Assembly: GCA_046292465.1 (NCBI GenBank)
Contig: JBKBRB010000009.1
Span: 1-64,000 of the forward strand
DNA: 64,000 nucleotides
Direction of reading: 5' to 3'
DNA from: JANWWM01 sp046292465
Lineage (GTDB): Bacteria > Bacteroidota > Chlorobiia > Chlorobiales > Thermochlorobacteraceae
In this document: in pieces, positions 32,745 through 42,636 of the stretch
Layout of the letters: every line of letters begins with the position of its first letter
Position numbering within the stretch: position 1 is the stretch's first letter
Translations under genes and position numbers: made by a program
Notes under the pieces: model-generated
What the model saw: the letters and a program-made list of their open reading frames with translations, nothing else
What the model was told of the DNA's origin: nothing
Database searches by the model: none

Positions 32745-35324
32745 TTAAGAGAGATGACTTCCTTCTGACCGATTGCGCCACATCATCACGCCCGACACAA
32801 TCAAGGCAACAAGAACGAACATATTCGCAAAAATCGCCAACACCTTGCCTGTGTTAAACGCGCTTGATTCATACACAAACTTCACATCGTGCGTTCCCTT
32901 CGGCACAAGCACGCCGCGAAAGGCATAATTGGTTTTGTAGACCGTTGTCTCTCTGCCGTCAATGAAGCACTTCCAGCCTTTGTCGTAAAAAATTTCGCTT
33001 ACAAACAGAAAACTATTCGCGCTCGTCTTCACGCTCAACTCGAGGTGATGAATGCCTGCACTTTTAACTTCCACGCTCGAGAGGCTATCGGGTGCGTCAG
33101 CGGTTGGCGCGTCAATTTCGACGAAGGCTTTTTCGCGCGGATTGAAATCTTGCCGCTCAATGTGCTTCAAAATTTCGGGCACGGTGGCTTTCTCAACAGA
33201 TTTCACCAGCCATGCGCGCGGCGTTGGATTTTCGCGCGCCATTACAACTCGACTGCCTTCAAACACCGTCTTGAAGCCTTCGATCGTTGTTGGCTTATCG
33301 ACGATGATGTATTTGAGATTGAGCAAATCCATCAAGACGGCATTGGTGAAAAAGGTTGGCGTTTCCGTATTGCCGTTGCCAAAGAGTTCAATCAAATCTT
33401 GATAGATGCGCATTTTCGCACCTTGATAACCGCCGACCGATTCCAAACGGAAATAAGCATACCAATTCGCATCGTTTTCGCGCAAGAGCGGTAGGATTCT
33501 AAATTTCGTTTTGTCTTGCTCGAGAAAGGCAACGTAATCGGGCTTCTCGAAGACTTTCTTTTCGGCTTGGAGGGGCTGTGCGCCTTTGAGCAGGTCGGCA
33601 TCGGCACGCCAAAAGTCGACCATCACGACCAAGAGCAACGCGCCTTGAAACACATTTTTTGAGAGCGTGCGGTTGATAAAGAAATACGCAAGGAGCATCG
33701 TTGCGCCCATAATCAAGAGCGAGAGCATCATATCGTTTTTTGCCATATCGAAAATCTTGAACTGCGATTCGTAGGCTTGAATCACCGACGGATTTTGATA
33801 CTGCGCCACAAGTTGCTTGCCTCTGTCGCTTTTAGCAATCTGCTGAATGTAATCTTGCTTGCACCCCGAAAAGCCGAGAATGCCAATAAGCGCAACTGCC
33901 ACGCTTGCATAACTGATTTTTTGAAAGAGCGATTTTAGTTCGTCGCTTGCCGTTTCGCGCATCTCGTAAAGTGCCTTCACGCCGTAGCCTGCAAGGATAC
34001 AAGCAGAAAGAGACGTCAAAATCAAAATCATTGATGGTGCGCGGAACTTGTTGAAGAACGGCGCAAAGTAAAAGAGCAAATCATAGACCAGCGGGAAATG
34101 CTTACCGAACGAGACGACAAGCGCGAATGCACCGACCGCAAACACGGCTTGAACGAACCTATCGCGCCAGTATCGCACCAATCCAATGATGGCAAAGATG
34201 AGAATCACGACGCCGAAAAATTGCGGACACATCGTGAAAGGTTGCGGTCCCCAATAACTCGCATTGCCGTATCCGAAATACGACGGCACGAAAAAGGTCA
34301 AGACTTCCTCGATGCCAAACGACCAACTTGTTGCGTAGTCATAACTCAATCCGCCTTTTGAATCGGCTTTGCTTTGCGTCGATGTTTGTTCAGTTGCTAA
34401 TTCGGGATAAATGCTGGTTACGCTTGCCGCGCCGCGAATCGAATAGGGTGAGTATTCGGCGACGGTGAGATAAGTATCCGCAAACATCATCACCGCCAGC
34501 AGTGCCGCTACTGCCATGCCACCTGCACTTCGAAGCCAAGCCACGATGGGCTCTTTTTTAATCAAAGCGTAAATGAGCTCGACGAGCAAGTAAATTCCTG
34601 CAAAAAGTCCGCCGTAGTAAATCATTTGCACGTGCGTTGAGCCAAAGAGAAGCGAGAGCACACACGAGAGCAGTGCCGTATTGAGCAACAAGGATTTCCA
34701 ATTTTCCGATTGGCGCAATCGTTCTGCAAAGACGAGCAAATAAGGGTAAAGCGAGGCGGCAGTGATTTTCGTGTTATGTCCGACCGTAATCCACACCACC
34801 GAGAGCGTTGCCAGCACTGCGCCGATTGCACCGATGAGCGATTGAAACGGCGAACATTGCTTTGTGCGCAAGAGCCAATAGATTCCCGCACCGAAGACAA
34901 AGTAAAACAAGACGACAGATACGCTCTTTGGGGTTGCGGTTATCGCCGTGAAAACTTTTACGATGCCTTTCCAAACCACAATGTAAGTAACATCATACCA
35001 CCGCTCTGCCTGAACGAACAGACTGCCGAGCGACGGCATGCCGCTGAACACAAATGGAATCCATTGCGGCTGAATGCCCTCAGCTTTGGCGTCATTGACG
35101 AAAGTTTGAGTTGCTAATGAAGCCGTGTTATCGGGCACAACAAACGATTTGCCTTGAAACACAATTGGCGCAAAAAAAATCAAAGTAAGAAGCAAGAGAA
35201 ATAGCAACGCGGCAAGGTCTTGATATTTTTCAGGAATGAGCGATATTTCAGGCGCGAGTGTCTTTTTAGGCTTCGAGGATTTTGGCGTTGATGACTTTGA
35301 ACTTTGCGTCTTTGATTGCGGCAT
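32745..35324 (-). CDS. YfhO family membrane protein
   Basis: Large polytopic inner-membrane protein of 859 residues with a Ser/Thr/Lys-rich N-terminal tail, about 12 membrane segments and a C-terminal periplasmic domain. The family opening SFVVPDNTASLATQTF and WIPFVFSGMPSLGSLF after the first membrane segment match YfhO (GT-C-like fold; in Bacillus involved in glycosylation of teichoic acid). The C-terminal part contains YDKGWKCFIDGRETTVYKTNYAFRGV-like residues, also typical. It probably acts in surface-glycan modification. It is divergent from the methyltransferase gene. Confidence 0.85.
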   Translation of the reverse strand: MPQSKTQSSKSSTPKSSKPKKTLAPEISLIPEKYQDLAALLFLLLLTLIFFAPIVFQGKSFVVPDNTASLATQTFVNDAKAEGIQPQWIPFVFSGMPSLGSLFVQAERWYDVTYIVVWKGIVKVFTAITATPKSVSVVLFYFVFGAGIYWLLRTKQCSPFQSLIGAIGAVLATLSVVWITVGHNTKITAASLYPYLLVFAERLRQSENWKSLLLNTALLSCVLSLLFGSTHVQMIYYGGLFAGIYLLVELIYALIKKEPIVAWLRSAGGMAVAALLAVMMFADTYLTVAEYSPYSIRGAASVTSIYPELATEQTSTQSKADSKGGLSYDYATSWSFGIEEVLTFFVPSYFGYGNASYWGPQPFTMCPQFFGVVILIFAIIGLVRYWRDRFVQAVFAVGAFALVVSFGKHFPLVYDLLFYFAPFFNKFRAPSMILILTSLSACILAGYGVKALYEMRETASDELKSLFQKISYASVAVALIGILGFSGCKQDYIQQIAKSDRGKQLVAQYQNPSVIQAYESQFKIFDMAKNDMMLSLLIMGATMLLAYFFINRTLSKNVFQGALLLVVMVDFWRADADLLKGAQPLQAEKKVFEKPDYVAFLEQDKTKFRILPLLRENDANWYAYFRLESVGGYQGAKMRIYQDLIELFGNGNTETPTFFTNAVLMDLLNLKYIIVDKPTTIEGFKTVFEGSRVVMARENPTPRAWLVKSVEKATVPEILKHIERQDFNPREKAFVEIDAPTADAPDSLSSVEVKSAGIHHLELSVKTSANSFLFVSEIFYDKGWKCFIDGRETTVYKTNYAFRGVLVPKGTHDVKFVYESSAFNTGKVLAIFANMFVLVALIVSGVMMWRNRSEGSHLS

Positions 35325-35432
35325 TTGTGTTTATCTTAGATGACTGCAAAAATTGTTCTGCAAATCTACAAAAGGAATCTTTCATCGCGTATTTTTCCTA
35401 AATCAACCTTCAAACATAACCAACTCTACCAA

Positions 35433-36392
35433 ATGCCTACTTGCATCATCTGCGGACATTCACACACTTCTTCTACTTACTACACAGCCAAAGAAATGAT
35501 GTTCGGCATGCGGGATACCTTCACTTATTTTGAGTGCGAACACTGCGGTTGCGTTCAGATTGTAAAGCCACCCGACGACCTCTCAAAATACTATCCGCAG
35601 ACTTACTACTCGTATCATGCAACGCCTGTGATTGACCCACCTTTGAAACGATTTTTGAAAAAACAACGCACGAACTTTGTTCTGACGGGTAAAGGACTTA
35701 TCGGTTGGCTGATACAACAGATTGAACGTGTGCCCGATATTTTGAAGTGGGTGAAACATTCATCGCTCAACCTTGATTCAAAAATTTTAGACGTCGGGTG
35801 CGGAGCCGGCATTCTTCTGCTTCAACTGCAACGATTGGGCTTCAAACATCTGGAAGGCGTCGACCCATTTTTGGCTAATGACATTTTCTACGACAGTGGC
35901 GTGAAGATATGGAAGAAAGAACTCAAAGACATGACAGGCTCTTTCGACCTCATTATGTTTCATCATTCGTTGGAGCATATTCCAACGCCGCAGACTTACT
36001 TAGAAAATGCGCGAAAACTGCTCACGCCAAACGGCGTTGTGCTCATTCGCGTGCCTATTGCAGGCACGGCTTGGAAACACTATGGTGTTAATTGGGTTCA
36101 ACTCGACCCGCCGCGTCATCTCTTTCTGCCAACCATCAAGAGCATGAACCTTTTAGCCGAACAGTGTGGATTTGAGATTTTCAAGACCGAATTTGACTCG
36201 TCCGATTTTCAGTTTTGGGGCAGCGAACAATACATCAAAGAGATACCACTCAACGACCCTCGTTCTTACTCGAAAAATCCTAAACAGTCAATTTTTTCAA
36301 GTACCGACATTGCGACTTTCAAAGCGCGCGCCGAAGCCCTGAACCGCGAAGAACAAGGCGACTCTGCATGTTTTTATCTCCGTAAAATTTAG
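35433..36392 (+). CDS. Class I SAM-dependent methyltransferase with N-terminal zinc-finger-like motif
   Basis: 319 residues from the ATG at 35433 (MPTCIICG). The N-terminus has CxxC (CIIC) and CEHCGC, a zinc-ribbon pattern seen in C-methyltransferases of deoxysugar pathways. The methyltransferase domain has motif I KILDVGCGAGILLLQLQRLG (about 138-157) and the post-motif LIMFHHSLEHIPTPQ. The position between YfhO and a glycosyltransferase suggests a role in surface-polysaccharide synthesis. It is the only plus-strand gene between 27.3 and 64 kb. Its stop overlaps the convergent glycosyltransferase by 4 bases. Confidence 0.85.
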   Translation: MPTCIICGHSHTSSTYYTAKEMMFGMRDTFTYFECEHCGCVQIVKPPDDLSKYYPQTYYSYHATPVIDPPLKRFLKKQRTNFVLTGKGLIGWLIQQIERVPDILKWVKHSSLNLDSKILDVGCGAGILLLQLQRLGFKHLEGVDPFLANDIFYDSGVKIWKKELKDMTGSFDLIMFHHSLEHIPTPQTYLENARKLLTPNGVVLIRVPIAGTAWKHYGVNWVQLDPPRHLFLPTIKSMNLLAEQCGFEIFKTEFDSSDFQFWGSEQYIKEIPLNDPRSYSKNPKQSIFSSTDIATFKARAEALNREEQGDSACFYLRKI

Positions 36393-37390
36393 CCAAGATA
36401 GGAGAGAAGTTTTTCTTTCATCACCTGATGACTGAACTTTTGCAGATTCTCTTCGGAAACTTCTGCCACTGTTTTGTAGAAGGTCGGGTCGTCTAACAGT
36501 CGTTTTCCAAGTTCAATCGCCTCTTTGAGTTGAAATTCATTTTCTAAGGTGGTATGAGGAAATAACTCTTCAGCGTGCCCTGTTGAGCGCGTTGTGATGA
36601 TGGGCACTTGCAACGCGGCGGCATCTAAGACATACCTGCCCCAAGTAAATCGGTCATCAAGGTTAATCCACAGTAATGATGCCGCGTTGTCTGTAAGATG
36701 TTGCTCAATTCCGACTTCTCTGTATATCGTCAGTGCGTCATCAGCATAAACCTTTTTGACAAAATCGGAATACTTGTTCGGATTAAACGAGCGGTGTAAA
36801 ACCCAATTTTCTTTTATCGTCCCGAACTTGCGCGTAATGCGCCGTTCATAGCCATAGTATTCAATGCCAAGATTTTTCGCCACAAAATAATCGTTCCACC
36901 GCTTGGAAAGCATTGGGCAAATAAATGCGCGTCGAAGTCGCTTTTCAATCGGCACGCGCAATTTTACAACATTGTCAATCGGATAAGGAATGCCGATATA
37001 TGCACACGGCTTTGAGGTGAATGCCTGAAAAAAAGAAACCGTGTGGCGATTAATCACATTTACAAAATCTGATGCGTCTAACGCTCTACGAATGAAAGGT
37101 AAAGGTTTCAAATAATCAGTAGCAGAGCCTTCTATCAGCGAGACCCACTTAACCGATGCAGGGCGGCTTTCAGCCAGTGAAACAATTTTTGGCAAATAAT
37201 TCACCCCGATATGATTCGTATTTGCAATGACTAAATCATACTGTGCAATATCCTTTGGTGTTACTTCATCATAACCGATGTAATCGCCTTCAAATGCATA
37301 GACCCACGCTTCTACGCCGTTTTCAGTGCCGTATCGCCGTCCTTTTGCAGACCACCTTCCGTGAGTTGAAGCCATTAACAAAGCACGCAT
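36389..37390 (-). CDS. Glycosyltransferase (GT-B fold, GT4-like)
   Basis: 333 residues. The C-terminal half has the donor-site pattern of GT4 enzymes: DAAALQVPIITTRSTGHAEELFP (about 268-290), followed by a helix-rich tail. The N-terminal half (MRALLMASTHGRW, YDLVIANTNHIGVNYLPKIV) forms the acceptor Rossmann domain. Sugar and acceptor cannot be inferred. The neighbouring methyltransferase and YfhO suggest surface glycan synthesis. Confidence 0.75.
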   Translation of the reverse strand: MRALLMASTHGRWSAKGRRYGTENGVEAWVYAFEGDYIGYDEVTPKDIAQYDLVIANTNHIGVNYLPKIVSLAESRPASVKWVSLIEGSATDYLKPLPFIRRALDASDFVNVINRHTVSFFQAFTSKPCAYIGIPYPIDNVVKLRVPIEKRLRRAFICPMLSKRWNDYFVAKNLGIEYYGYERRITRKFGTIKENWVLHRSFNPNKYSDFVKKVYADDALTIYREVGIEQHLTDNAASLLWINLDDRFTWGRYVLDAAALQVPIITTRSTGHAEELFPHTTLENEFQLKEAIELGKRLLDDPTFYKTVAEVSEENLQKFSHQVMKEKLLSYLG

Positions 37391-37418
37391 TGATATCCTT
37401 CAGATTTGGGTTATTCTC

Positions 37419-39548
37419 TTAGTTTTTGTCGTTAAATTTTGGCGTAATACCAAGATTGTAAAAAAGAAACGCATACACATCGGTCGTTTCTTCAATGGCT
37501 TTTTCGGTCGAGCTTGCGCCGTGCCCCGATTTTACCGCAATGCGAATGAGCACAGGATTTTCGCCACGATGCTTTTCTTGCAATGCCGCCGCAAATTTGA
37601 ACGAGTGCGCAGGCACTACGCGGTCGTCGTGGTCGGCAGTCGTAATCAATGTTGCAGGATAGGAAACGCCTTCTTTCAAATTGTGAAGCGGTGAGTAGCG
37701 GTAAAGGTATTCAAACTCTTCTTTGCTGGCTTCGCTCGAGCCATATTCGGCAATCCAGTTCCAGCCAATCGTGAATTTTTGAAAGCGCAGCATGTCCATC
37801 ACGCCGACGGCAGGCAAGGCAACCTTGAAAAGTTCAGGACGCTGACACATCACGGCGCCAACAAGCAAGCCACCATTTGAGCCGCCGCGCATCGCTAATT
37901 TTTCCGAGCACGTGTATTTTTCTTTGATGAGATACTCTGCGCCCGCAATAAAATCATCAAACACATTTTGCTTGTTGAACTTCATGCCGGCTTGGTGCCA
38001 CGCCTCGCCATATTCGTTGCCACCGCGCAAATTCACCTGCGCATAAATCACCCCTTGCTCCAAGAGCGCAATGTTGAGCGGATTGAACGACGGCAACAAA
38101 CTCACATTGAATCCGCCGTAGCCATACATCAGCGTTGGGTTATTTCCATCTTGCACAATGCCTTTTTTATACACCAAAAACATCGGGACTTTCGTGCCAT
38201 CTTTGCTTGTGAAAAAGACTTGCTTGGTTTCGTAGTCTTCGGGATTGAATTTCAGTTCAGGCTTGCGGAAAACGGTCGAGGTTTTGGACGCAATGTCGTA
38301 GCGATAAATCGTCGGCGGGAATGTAAAAGAGGTGAATGTGTAGAAAACGAACTTATCATCGGCTTCTCCGCTGAATCCGCTGGCAGTGCCGAGTGCAGGC
38401 AATTCCACTTCATTTTCAAAAGTGCCATCGAGCGCGTGAACATAGACGCGCGTCGAAACGTCTTTCATGTAGAGTGCAAAAATTTTTCCGCCGCCTGTTG
38501 TAACATATTGCAAGGCTTCGGGCTTTTCGGCAATCACAGTTTGCCAATTTTTCATATCAGGATTCTTGGAAGAGCATCGCATGACCTTTTCATTCGGCGC
38601 ATCGTGATTTGTTGTGATGAGAAAATCGTCGCCGACGTTGTCGACAATGCTGTAAGAGAAATCCGTAATCTCACTAACGATGGGCTTAAAGTTTTTTTCG
38701 CCACGCCGTTTGAAGTAAAGTGCGTTGCCTTGCTTTCCTGTTCCTCTGTCGGAAATGCTCAAAAAAGTGAATTGTTCATCTTCGCTTGTGAAGGCAAAGT
38801 GGAAGCGTTGCGGGTGTGCTTTGTCTTCAAAAACAAGTTCATCTTGTGATTGCGGTGTGCCAACCTTGTGATAATAAACTTGATGAAATTCGTTTTTCGC
38901 CGAGAGTTCCTTTTTATCTGACGGTTCAGGATAGCGGCTGTAATAAAAGCCATCGCCTTCCCAAGCAATGCCCGAGACCTTCACCCAGTTGAGCGTATCG
39001 GGAAGTTGCTTTTTCGTGGCGAGTTCCATCACGTAATACGTTTGCCAGTCCGAGCCCCCTTTGGAAATGCCGTAGGCGGCATATTTAGCATCTTTGGAAA
39101 CGGCAAATGCACCTAAGCGCGATGTGCCATCTTCGGAAAAAGTGTTCGGGTCTAAGAGCACTTCGGGCGTGCCGTCAAGTCCTTTTTGAATGTAGAGCAC
39201 GCTTTGATTTTGCAAGCCATCGTTTTTGTAGAAGAAAAAGTAATCGCCCTTGCGGAACGGCGCGGAGTATTTCGGGTAGTTGTAAATCTCCGTCAGGCGT
39301 GCTTTGAGCGCATTGCGAAACGGGATTTTTTCCAAATAGCCAAAAGTTACTTTGTTTTGCGCTTCAACCCATTTGGCAGTGGCTTCAGACGTATCGTCCT
39401 CGAGCCAGCGATAATCGTCGCGCACTTCTGTGCCAAAGTAGTTGTCAACTTGATTGACTTTCTCGGTTTTTGGATAATTCAATTTTGGTGATGAGCAGTC
39501 GAGTGTGAGCAAAGTAAGCATGGCGATAAGTGAAAGTTGTATCCGCAT
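37419..39548 (-). CDS. Prolyl oligopeptidase family serine peptidase (S9), lipoprotein
   Basis: 709 residues with a lipoprotein signal (LTLDC, Cys near 18). An N-terminal beta-propeller begins with VDNYFGTEVRDDYRWLED. The C-terminal alpha/beta hydrolase has the nucleophile Ser in MRGGSNGGLLVGAVM, Asp in ITTADHDDRVVPAHSFK and His in KSGHGASSTEK, a complete triad. The family cleaves short peptides after proline. Its lipid anchor places it in the periplasm or at the outer membrane. It is followed by 7 bases and then precedes nothing on its own strand within 28 bases of the glycosyltransferase. Confidence 0.93.
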   Translation of the reverse strand: MRIQLSLIAMLTLLTLDCSSPKLNYPKTEKVNQVDNYFGTEVRDDYRWLEDDTSEATAKWVEAQNKVTFGYLEKIPFRNALKARLTEIYNYPKYSAPFRKGDYFFFYKNDGLQNQSVLYIQKGLDGTPEVLLDPNTFSEDGTSRLGAFAVSKDAKYAAYGISKGGSDWQTYYVMELATKKQLPDTLNWVKVSGIAWEGDGFYYSRYPEPSDKKELSAKNEFHQVYYHKVGTPQSQDELVFEDKAHPQRFHFAFTSEDEQFTFLSISDRGTGKQGNALYFKRRGEKNFKPIVSEITDFSYSIVDNVGDDFLITTNHDAPNEKVMRCSSKNPDMKNWQTVIAEKPEALQYVTTGGGKIFALYMKDVSTRVYVHALDGTFENEVELPALGTASGFSGEADDKFVFYTFTSFTFPPTIYRYDIASKTSTVFRKPELKFNPEDYETKQVFFTSKDGTKVPMFLVYKKGIVQDGNNPTLMYGYGGFNVSLLPSFNPLNIALLEQGVIYAQVNLRGGNEYGEAWHQAGMKFNKQNVFDDFIAGAEYLIKEKYTCSEKLAMRGGSNGGLLVGAVMCQRPELFKVALPAVGVMDMLRFQKFTIGWNWIAEYGSSEASKEEFEYLYRYSPLHNLKEGVSYPATLITTADHDDRVVPAHSFKFAAALQEKHRGENPVLIRIAVKSGHGASSTEKAIEETTDVYAFLFYNLGITPKFNDKN

Positions 39549-39555
39549 TGTGAAG

Positions 39556-40533
39556 TCAGGATTGTTTGAGAAGTTTTGCCGCTTCTATGGCAAAGTAGGT
39601 AAAAATAAGTTTTGCGCCTGCTCGTTTCATTGATAGAAGCGTTTCCATCATCACACGCTCGCCATCAATCCAGCCGTTTTGTGCCGCCGCTTTTATCATC
39701 GAGTATTCACCTGAGACGTTATAGACGGCAATCGGCGTCTCGATTCGCTCACGCGCACGACGCACAATATCCAAATACACCATTGCAGGCTTGACCATCA
39801 CAATATCTGCGCCTTCGGAAATATCGAGCTCGATTTCGCGCATGGCTTCGTCTGAATTGGCAGGGTTCATTTGATAGGTTTTCTTATCGCCGAACTTCGG
39901 AGCGGAGTGCAACGCCTCGCGGAACGGCGCATAAAAACTCGACGCATATTTGGCTGAATACGCCATAATCGCCACATCGATAAATCCTTCGTCGTCCAAT
40001 GCTTCGCGAATTGCGCCGACTCTGCCGTCCATCATATCACTTGGCGCAACCACATCGGCACCGCATTCCGCATGCGAACACGCCATTTGGCAAAGCACTT
40101 CAACGGTTTCGTCGTTCAAAATTTTTCCATCTTTCACTAAGCCGTCGTGTCCGTGCGAGGTGAAAGGGTCTAAGGCAATGTCGGTCATCACACAAAGGTC
40201 GGGAAATTCTTTTTTAATGGCGCGAATGCCGCGTTGAATCAAGCCTTTTGGGTTCAAGGCTTCCGAGCCAGTATCGTCTTTTTTATCGGGAACGCCGAAT
40301 AAGTCAATGGCTTTAATGCCGAGTGCTTGCAACGCTTCACACACTTTAAGCGCGTTGTCAATGGAGTAGCGAAAGATGTTCGGCATAGAGGCAACTTCTT
40401 CTTGCTTGTTTTTGCCTTCGATGAGAAAGAGCGGAAAGACAAAATCGCTCGTGTGGAGCGTTGTCTCTTGGGTTAAATCGCGAATGGCTTTTGAGGCGCG
40501 GAGTCGGCGCGGGCGATGCGTTAGGTCAAGCAT
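39556..40533 (-). CDS. hemB: Delta-aminolevulinic acid dehydratase (porphobilinogen synthase)
   Basis: Condenses two 5-aminolevulinate molecules to porphobilinogen, the shared route to haem, bacteriochlorophyll and B12. The Schiff-base lysines are in MAYSAKYASSFYAPFREAL and MVKPAMVYLD. The metal site reads DIALDPFTSHGHDG, with Asp in place of the Cys cluster, so it is the zinc-independent (Mg/K) type. At 325 residues it is complete. The gene overlaps nadD by 8 bases. A phototroph needs high flux through this step. Confidence 0.95.
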   Translation of the reverse strand: MLDLTHRPRRLRASKAIRDLTQETTLHTSDFVFPLFLIEGKNKQEEVASMPNIFRYSIDNALKVCEALQALGIKAIDLFGVPDKKDDTGSEALNPKGLIQRGIRAIKKEFPDLCVMTDIALDPFTSHGHDGLVKDGKILNDETVEVLCQMACSHAECGADVVAPSDMMDGRVGAIREALDDEGFIDVAIMAYSAKYASSFYAPFREALHSAPKFGDKKTYQMNPANSDEAMREIELDISEGADIVMVKPAMVYLDIVRRARERIETPIAVYNVSGEYSMIKAAAQNGWIDGERVMMETLLSMKRAGAKLIFTYFAIEAAKLLKQS

Positions 40534-41119
40534 ATGTTAGATACAGTCTTCGTTCTTTGATGTAGGTTAAAATTGCCTGTGGCAGTTCGCCGTTTGGATA
40601 AAGCCCTTTTGAAAGTTTTGCGCGAAGTTCTGTTGAGGCTTCGTCGACAGCGAGCGGAACATGGTAAATACGCGCCTCTTCAGGCGGCGTGAAATCTAAT
40701 GGCATGTTCAGATTGGGTCGTTCAAACACAACGAGCGTGGCGCGTCTTAAAATCTCTTCGTAGCGTTTCCACTTTGAAAAGGTGCGAAAGTTATCTTCGC
40801 CAATCGCAAGTAAGAGTTCGGCTTGTGGGTAAACTTGTTCAAGATACTCGAGCGTTTCAATCGTGTAAGAGGGTTCATTTCGCTTGAGCTCCCAATCGCT
40901 GACTTCGGCGATGTTGCCTGTGGCATTGAGTTCATCGGCAAGCAAGCGCGTCATGGCGAGGCGATGCTCGTCAGAAGTTTCCGGTTCCGACTTCAACGGA
41001 TTTTTCGAGACGCTGAAAATGAGTTTATCAGGCTTGAAGCGTTCGCGTAACAACAAGGCGACGGCGAGGTGTCCGTTGTGGGGTGGGTTGAACGAGCCGC
41101 CGAAGAATGCAACTTTCAT
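40526..41119 (-). CDS. nadD: Nicotinate-nucleotide adenylyltransferase
   Basis: Adenylates nicotinate mononucleotide to deamido-NAD. N-terminal GGSFNPPHNGHLAVALL (residues 6-22) is the nucleotidyltransferase HxGH site, and the C-terminal ISxK-like site is missing from the visible pattern but SVSKNPLKS is present near residue 40. The ATG at 41119 (MKVAFFGGSFNPPH) gives 197 residues, normal for the family; the 10-residue upstream extension has no similarity. The start lies 16 bases downstream of bamD. Confidence 0.92.
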   Translation of the reverse strand: MKVAFFGGSFNPPHNGHLAVALLLRERFKPDKLIFSVSKNPLKSEPETSDEHRLAMTRLLADELNATGNIAEVSDWELKRNEPSYTIETLEYLEQVYPQAELLLAIGEDNFRTFSKWKRYEEILRRATLVVFERPNLNMPLDFTPPEEARIYHVPLAVDEASTELRAKLSKGLYPNGELPQAILTYIKERRLYLTYA

Positions 41120-41135
41120 GCGTTCCGATTTAGGC

Positions 41136-42035
41136 TTATTCTTCGGCAAGTTGTGCTTGTTTGGAAGCCGTGATTGCGTCGTTCATTTTTTTTCGCATTT
41201 GCTCAACGATAGTGCGGCGTTCAGGAAAGGCGTCGGCGTAGCGGTTGATGTCGTATTCGGCGTCTTCCCATTTTTCACGAATGATGAGGGCATCAATTTT
41301 TCCGCGCAGTGCTGGCTCGGCATATTTGGTGTCGCCGAATTTGGAAAGCACTTCTTCGTAATACATCGTTGCGGCGCGATAGGCTTGCAGTTGAACGTAC
41401 TGCTCTGCGGCATCGAAGAGTTTCTTTGCCAATTTGTTCCGACAAATCGCAATGCGCTCTTCGGCAATTTTTACTCTTTCAAATTGTTTCAACTTGTTTT
41501 GAAGTCGCCGAATCACGTCCTCGACTTGTGCTTTTTTGTCGGTTTCTTGAACGGTCTTTAAGAGTTCTTGCGCTTCGGCGATTTCTTCCGCAACGCCTGC
41601 CGAGTCAGGAATGGGATAGGTGTCGATGTAGCCTTGATACTGAATAATCGCACGGCGCGTGTAGTCTTGGTCGAGTTGCGGCTCGGGCGACATTTTGTAG
41701 TAGCACTCTGCAATTTGAAAATAGGCTTCTTGCGCGTAGGGCGACGACGGCACATTGCGCATCAAGGTTTGAAAGGCATCAATGGCTAAAAGATATTGCT
41801 CACTTTTGAAGTAGCTCATTCCCAAAAGAAACTGCACATCGTCTTCGTATTCGGTGGCGCGGCTGGTATAGGTGAGTTTGGAAAGTTCAAGTTGTGCACC
41901 GAGATAATCGCCTTCATCATACATTTTTTGCGCTTCACGAAAGATGACAGGAATCGAAGCGTTTTCGTCCGTTTTAGACGAGGTGCAAGCACTCACAAAC
42001 AGCACGAGAAATAAGCCAAGTAGAACGCGAGACAT
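41136..42035 (-). CDS. bamD: Outer-membrane assembly lipoprotein BamD
   Basis: Component of the BAM complex that inserts beta-barrels. The lipoprotein signal is MSRVLLGLFLVLFVSAC (Cys at about 17). It is followed by TPR-like repeats with the family motif FREAQKMYDEGDYLGAQLELSKLTY and AYFQIAECYYKMSPEPQLDQDYTRRAI. At 299 residues it is slightly longer than E. coli BamD, with a C-terminal extension. It is in one transcription unit with nadD and hemB, as inferred from spacing. Confidence 0.9.
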   Translation of the reverse strand: MSRVLLGLFLVLFVSACTSSKTDENASIPVIFREAQKMYDEGDYLGAQLELSKLTYTSRATEYEDDVQFLLGMSYFKSEQYLLAIDAFQTLMRNVPSSPYAQEAYFQIAECYYKMSPEPQLDQDYTRRAIIQYQGYIDTYPIPDSAGVAEEIAEAQELLKTVQETDKKAQVEDVIRRLQNKLKQFERVKIAEERIAICRNKLAKKLFDAAEQYVQLQAYRAATMYYEEVLSKFGDTKYAEPALRGKIDALIIREKWEDAEYDINRYADAFPERRTIVEQMRKKMNDAITASKQAQLAEE

Positions 42036-42063
42036 TCAGATGTAAGTTAAAGTAAGTTAAAGG

Positions 42064-42636
42064 TTAATTGCTTCTGACGCTGAAAAAGAGATACACAATA
42101 ACGCCGAGCGAGAGCGTGGTTAAAGTCGGCACGAAGGCTTTATCGAACCATGTTCGGCGTGGCGCAATTGTCGTTTCTGGATAGCGCGTATCGTTCAAAC
42201 GCTCGAGGTCGCTTTGCGACAAGGTATCTTGTTTTTGCGCCGTTATGGATTTTGCGCTGTTTAACTCGCGATTCAACAACCGCTTCACGAACACGGTTAG
42301 CGACACGGTGCGCACGAATTGACCACTTCTTTCTTCCACGCTCACCGATGCCGATTGAATTTCATAGCGCAGTTCTTGCGCATGCTCCAACGGCGATTCG
42401 CGTATCTTGAATCCCTTTTCAAGCAAAGCCGATTGCAAGCGTAAATCCAACTCACGCTTGAAGCCCGTGTTTTTTTCAGGCATGAAGATAATCGGCAAAG
42501 TCGTATCGGTCAATTCCTTCATGAGGCTCTCGGAAAGGCATTCTGCATATTGCTCAATCGTGGGTTTGGGTTGCGCTAAAAGCGAAATAGGCGCAAGGAT
42601 TGAGACCATCACAAACTTCTTCACAAGTTGAATCAA
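42064..42636 (-). CDS. Hypothetical protein with signal peptide and C-terminal membrane segment
   Basis: 190 residues from a TTG start that overlaps the Wzi-like gene stop by four bases (TTGA). A GTG at 42624 would begin the signal peptide directly (MKKFVMVSILAPISLLAQ). The mature region is soluble, with a mixed charged stretch and KRLLNRELNSAKS in the middle. The last 25 residues (PTLTTLSLGVIVYLFFSV) are hydrophobic, so the product would be anchored in the inner membrane with a periplasmic domain. I recognise no family. Confidence 0.7.
   Translation of the reverse strand: MIQLVKKFVMVSILAPISLLAQPKPTIEQYAECLSESLMKELTDTTLPIIFMPEKNTGFKRELDLRLQSALLEKGFKIRESPLEHAQELRYEIQSASVSVEERSGQFVRTVSLTVFVKRLLNRELNSAKSITAQKQDTLSQSDLERLNDTRYPETTIAPRRTWFDKAFVPTLTTLSLGVIVYLFFSVRSN

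Noticed and set aside
32733..32748. Two TTAA cores 12 bases apart upstream of the porin gene as a second Pho box
   Set aside because: Only two cores, spacing 12 rather than 11, overlapping the YfhO stop; too weak.
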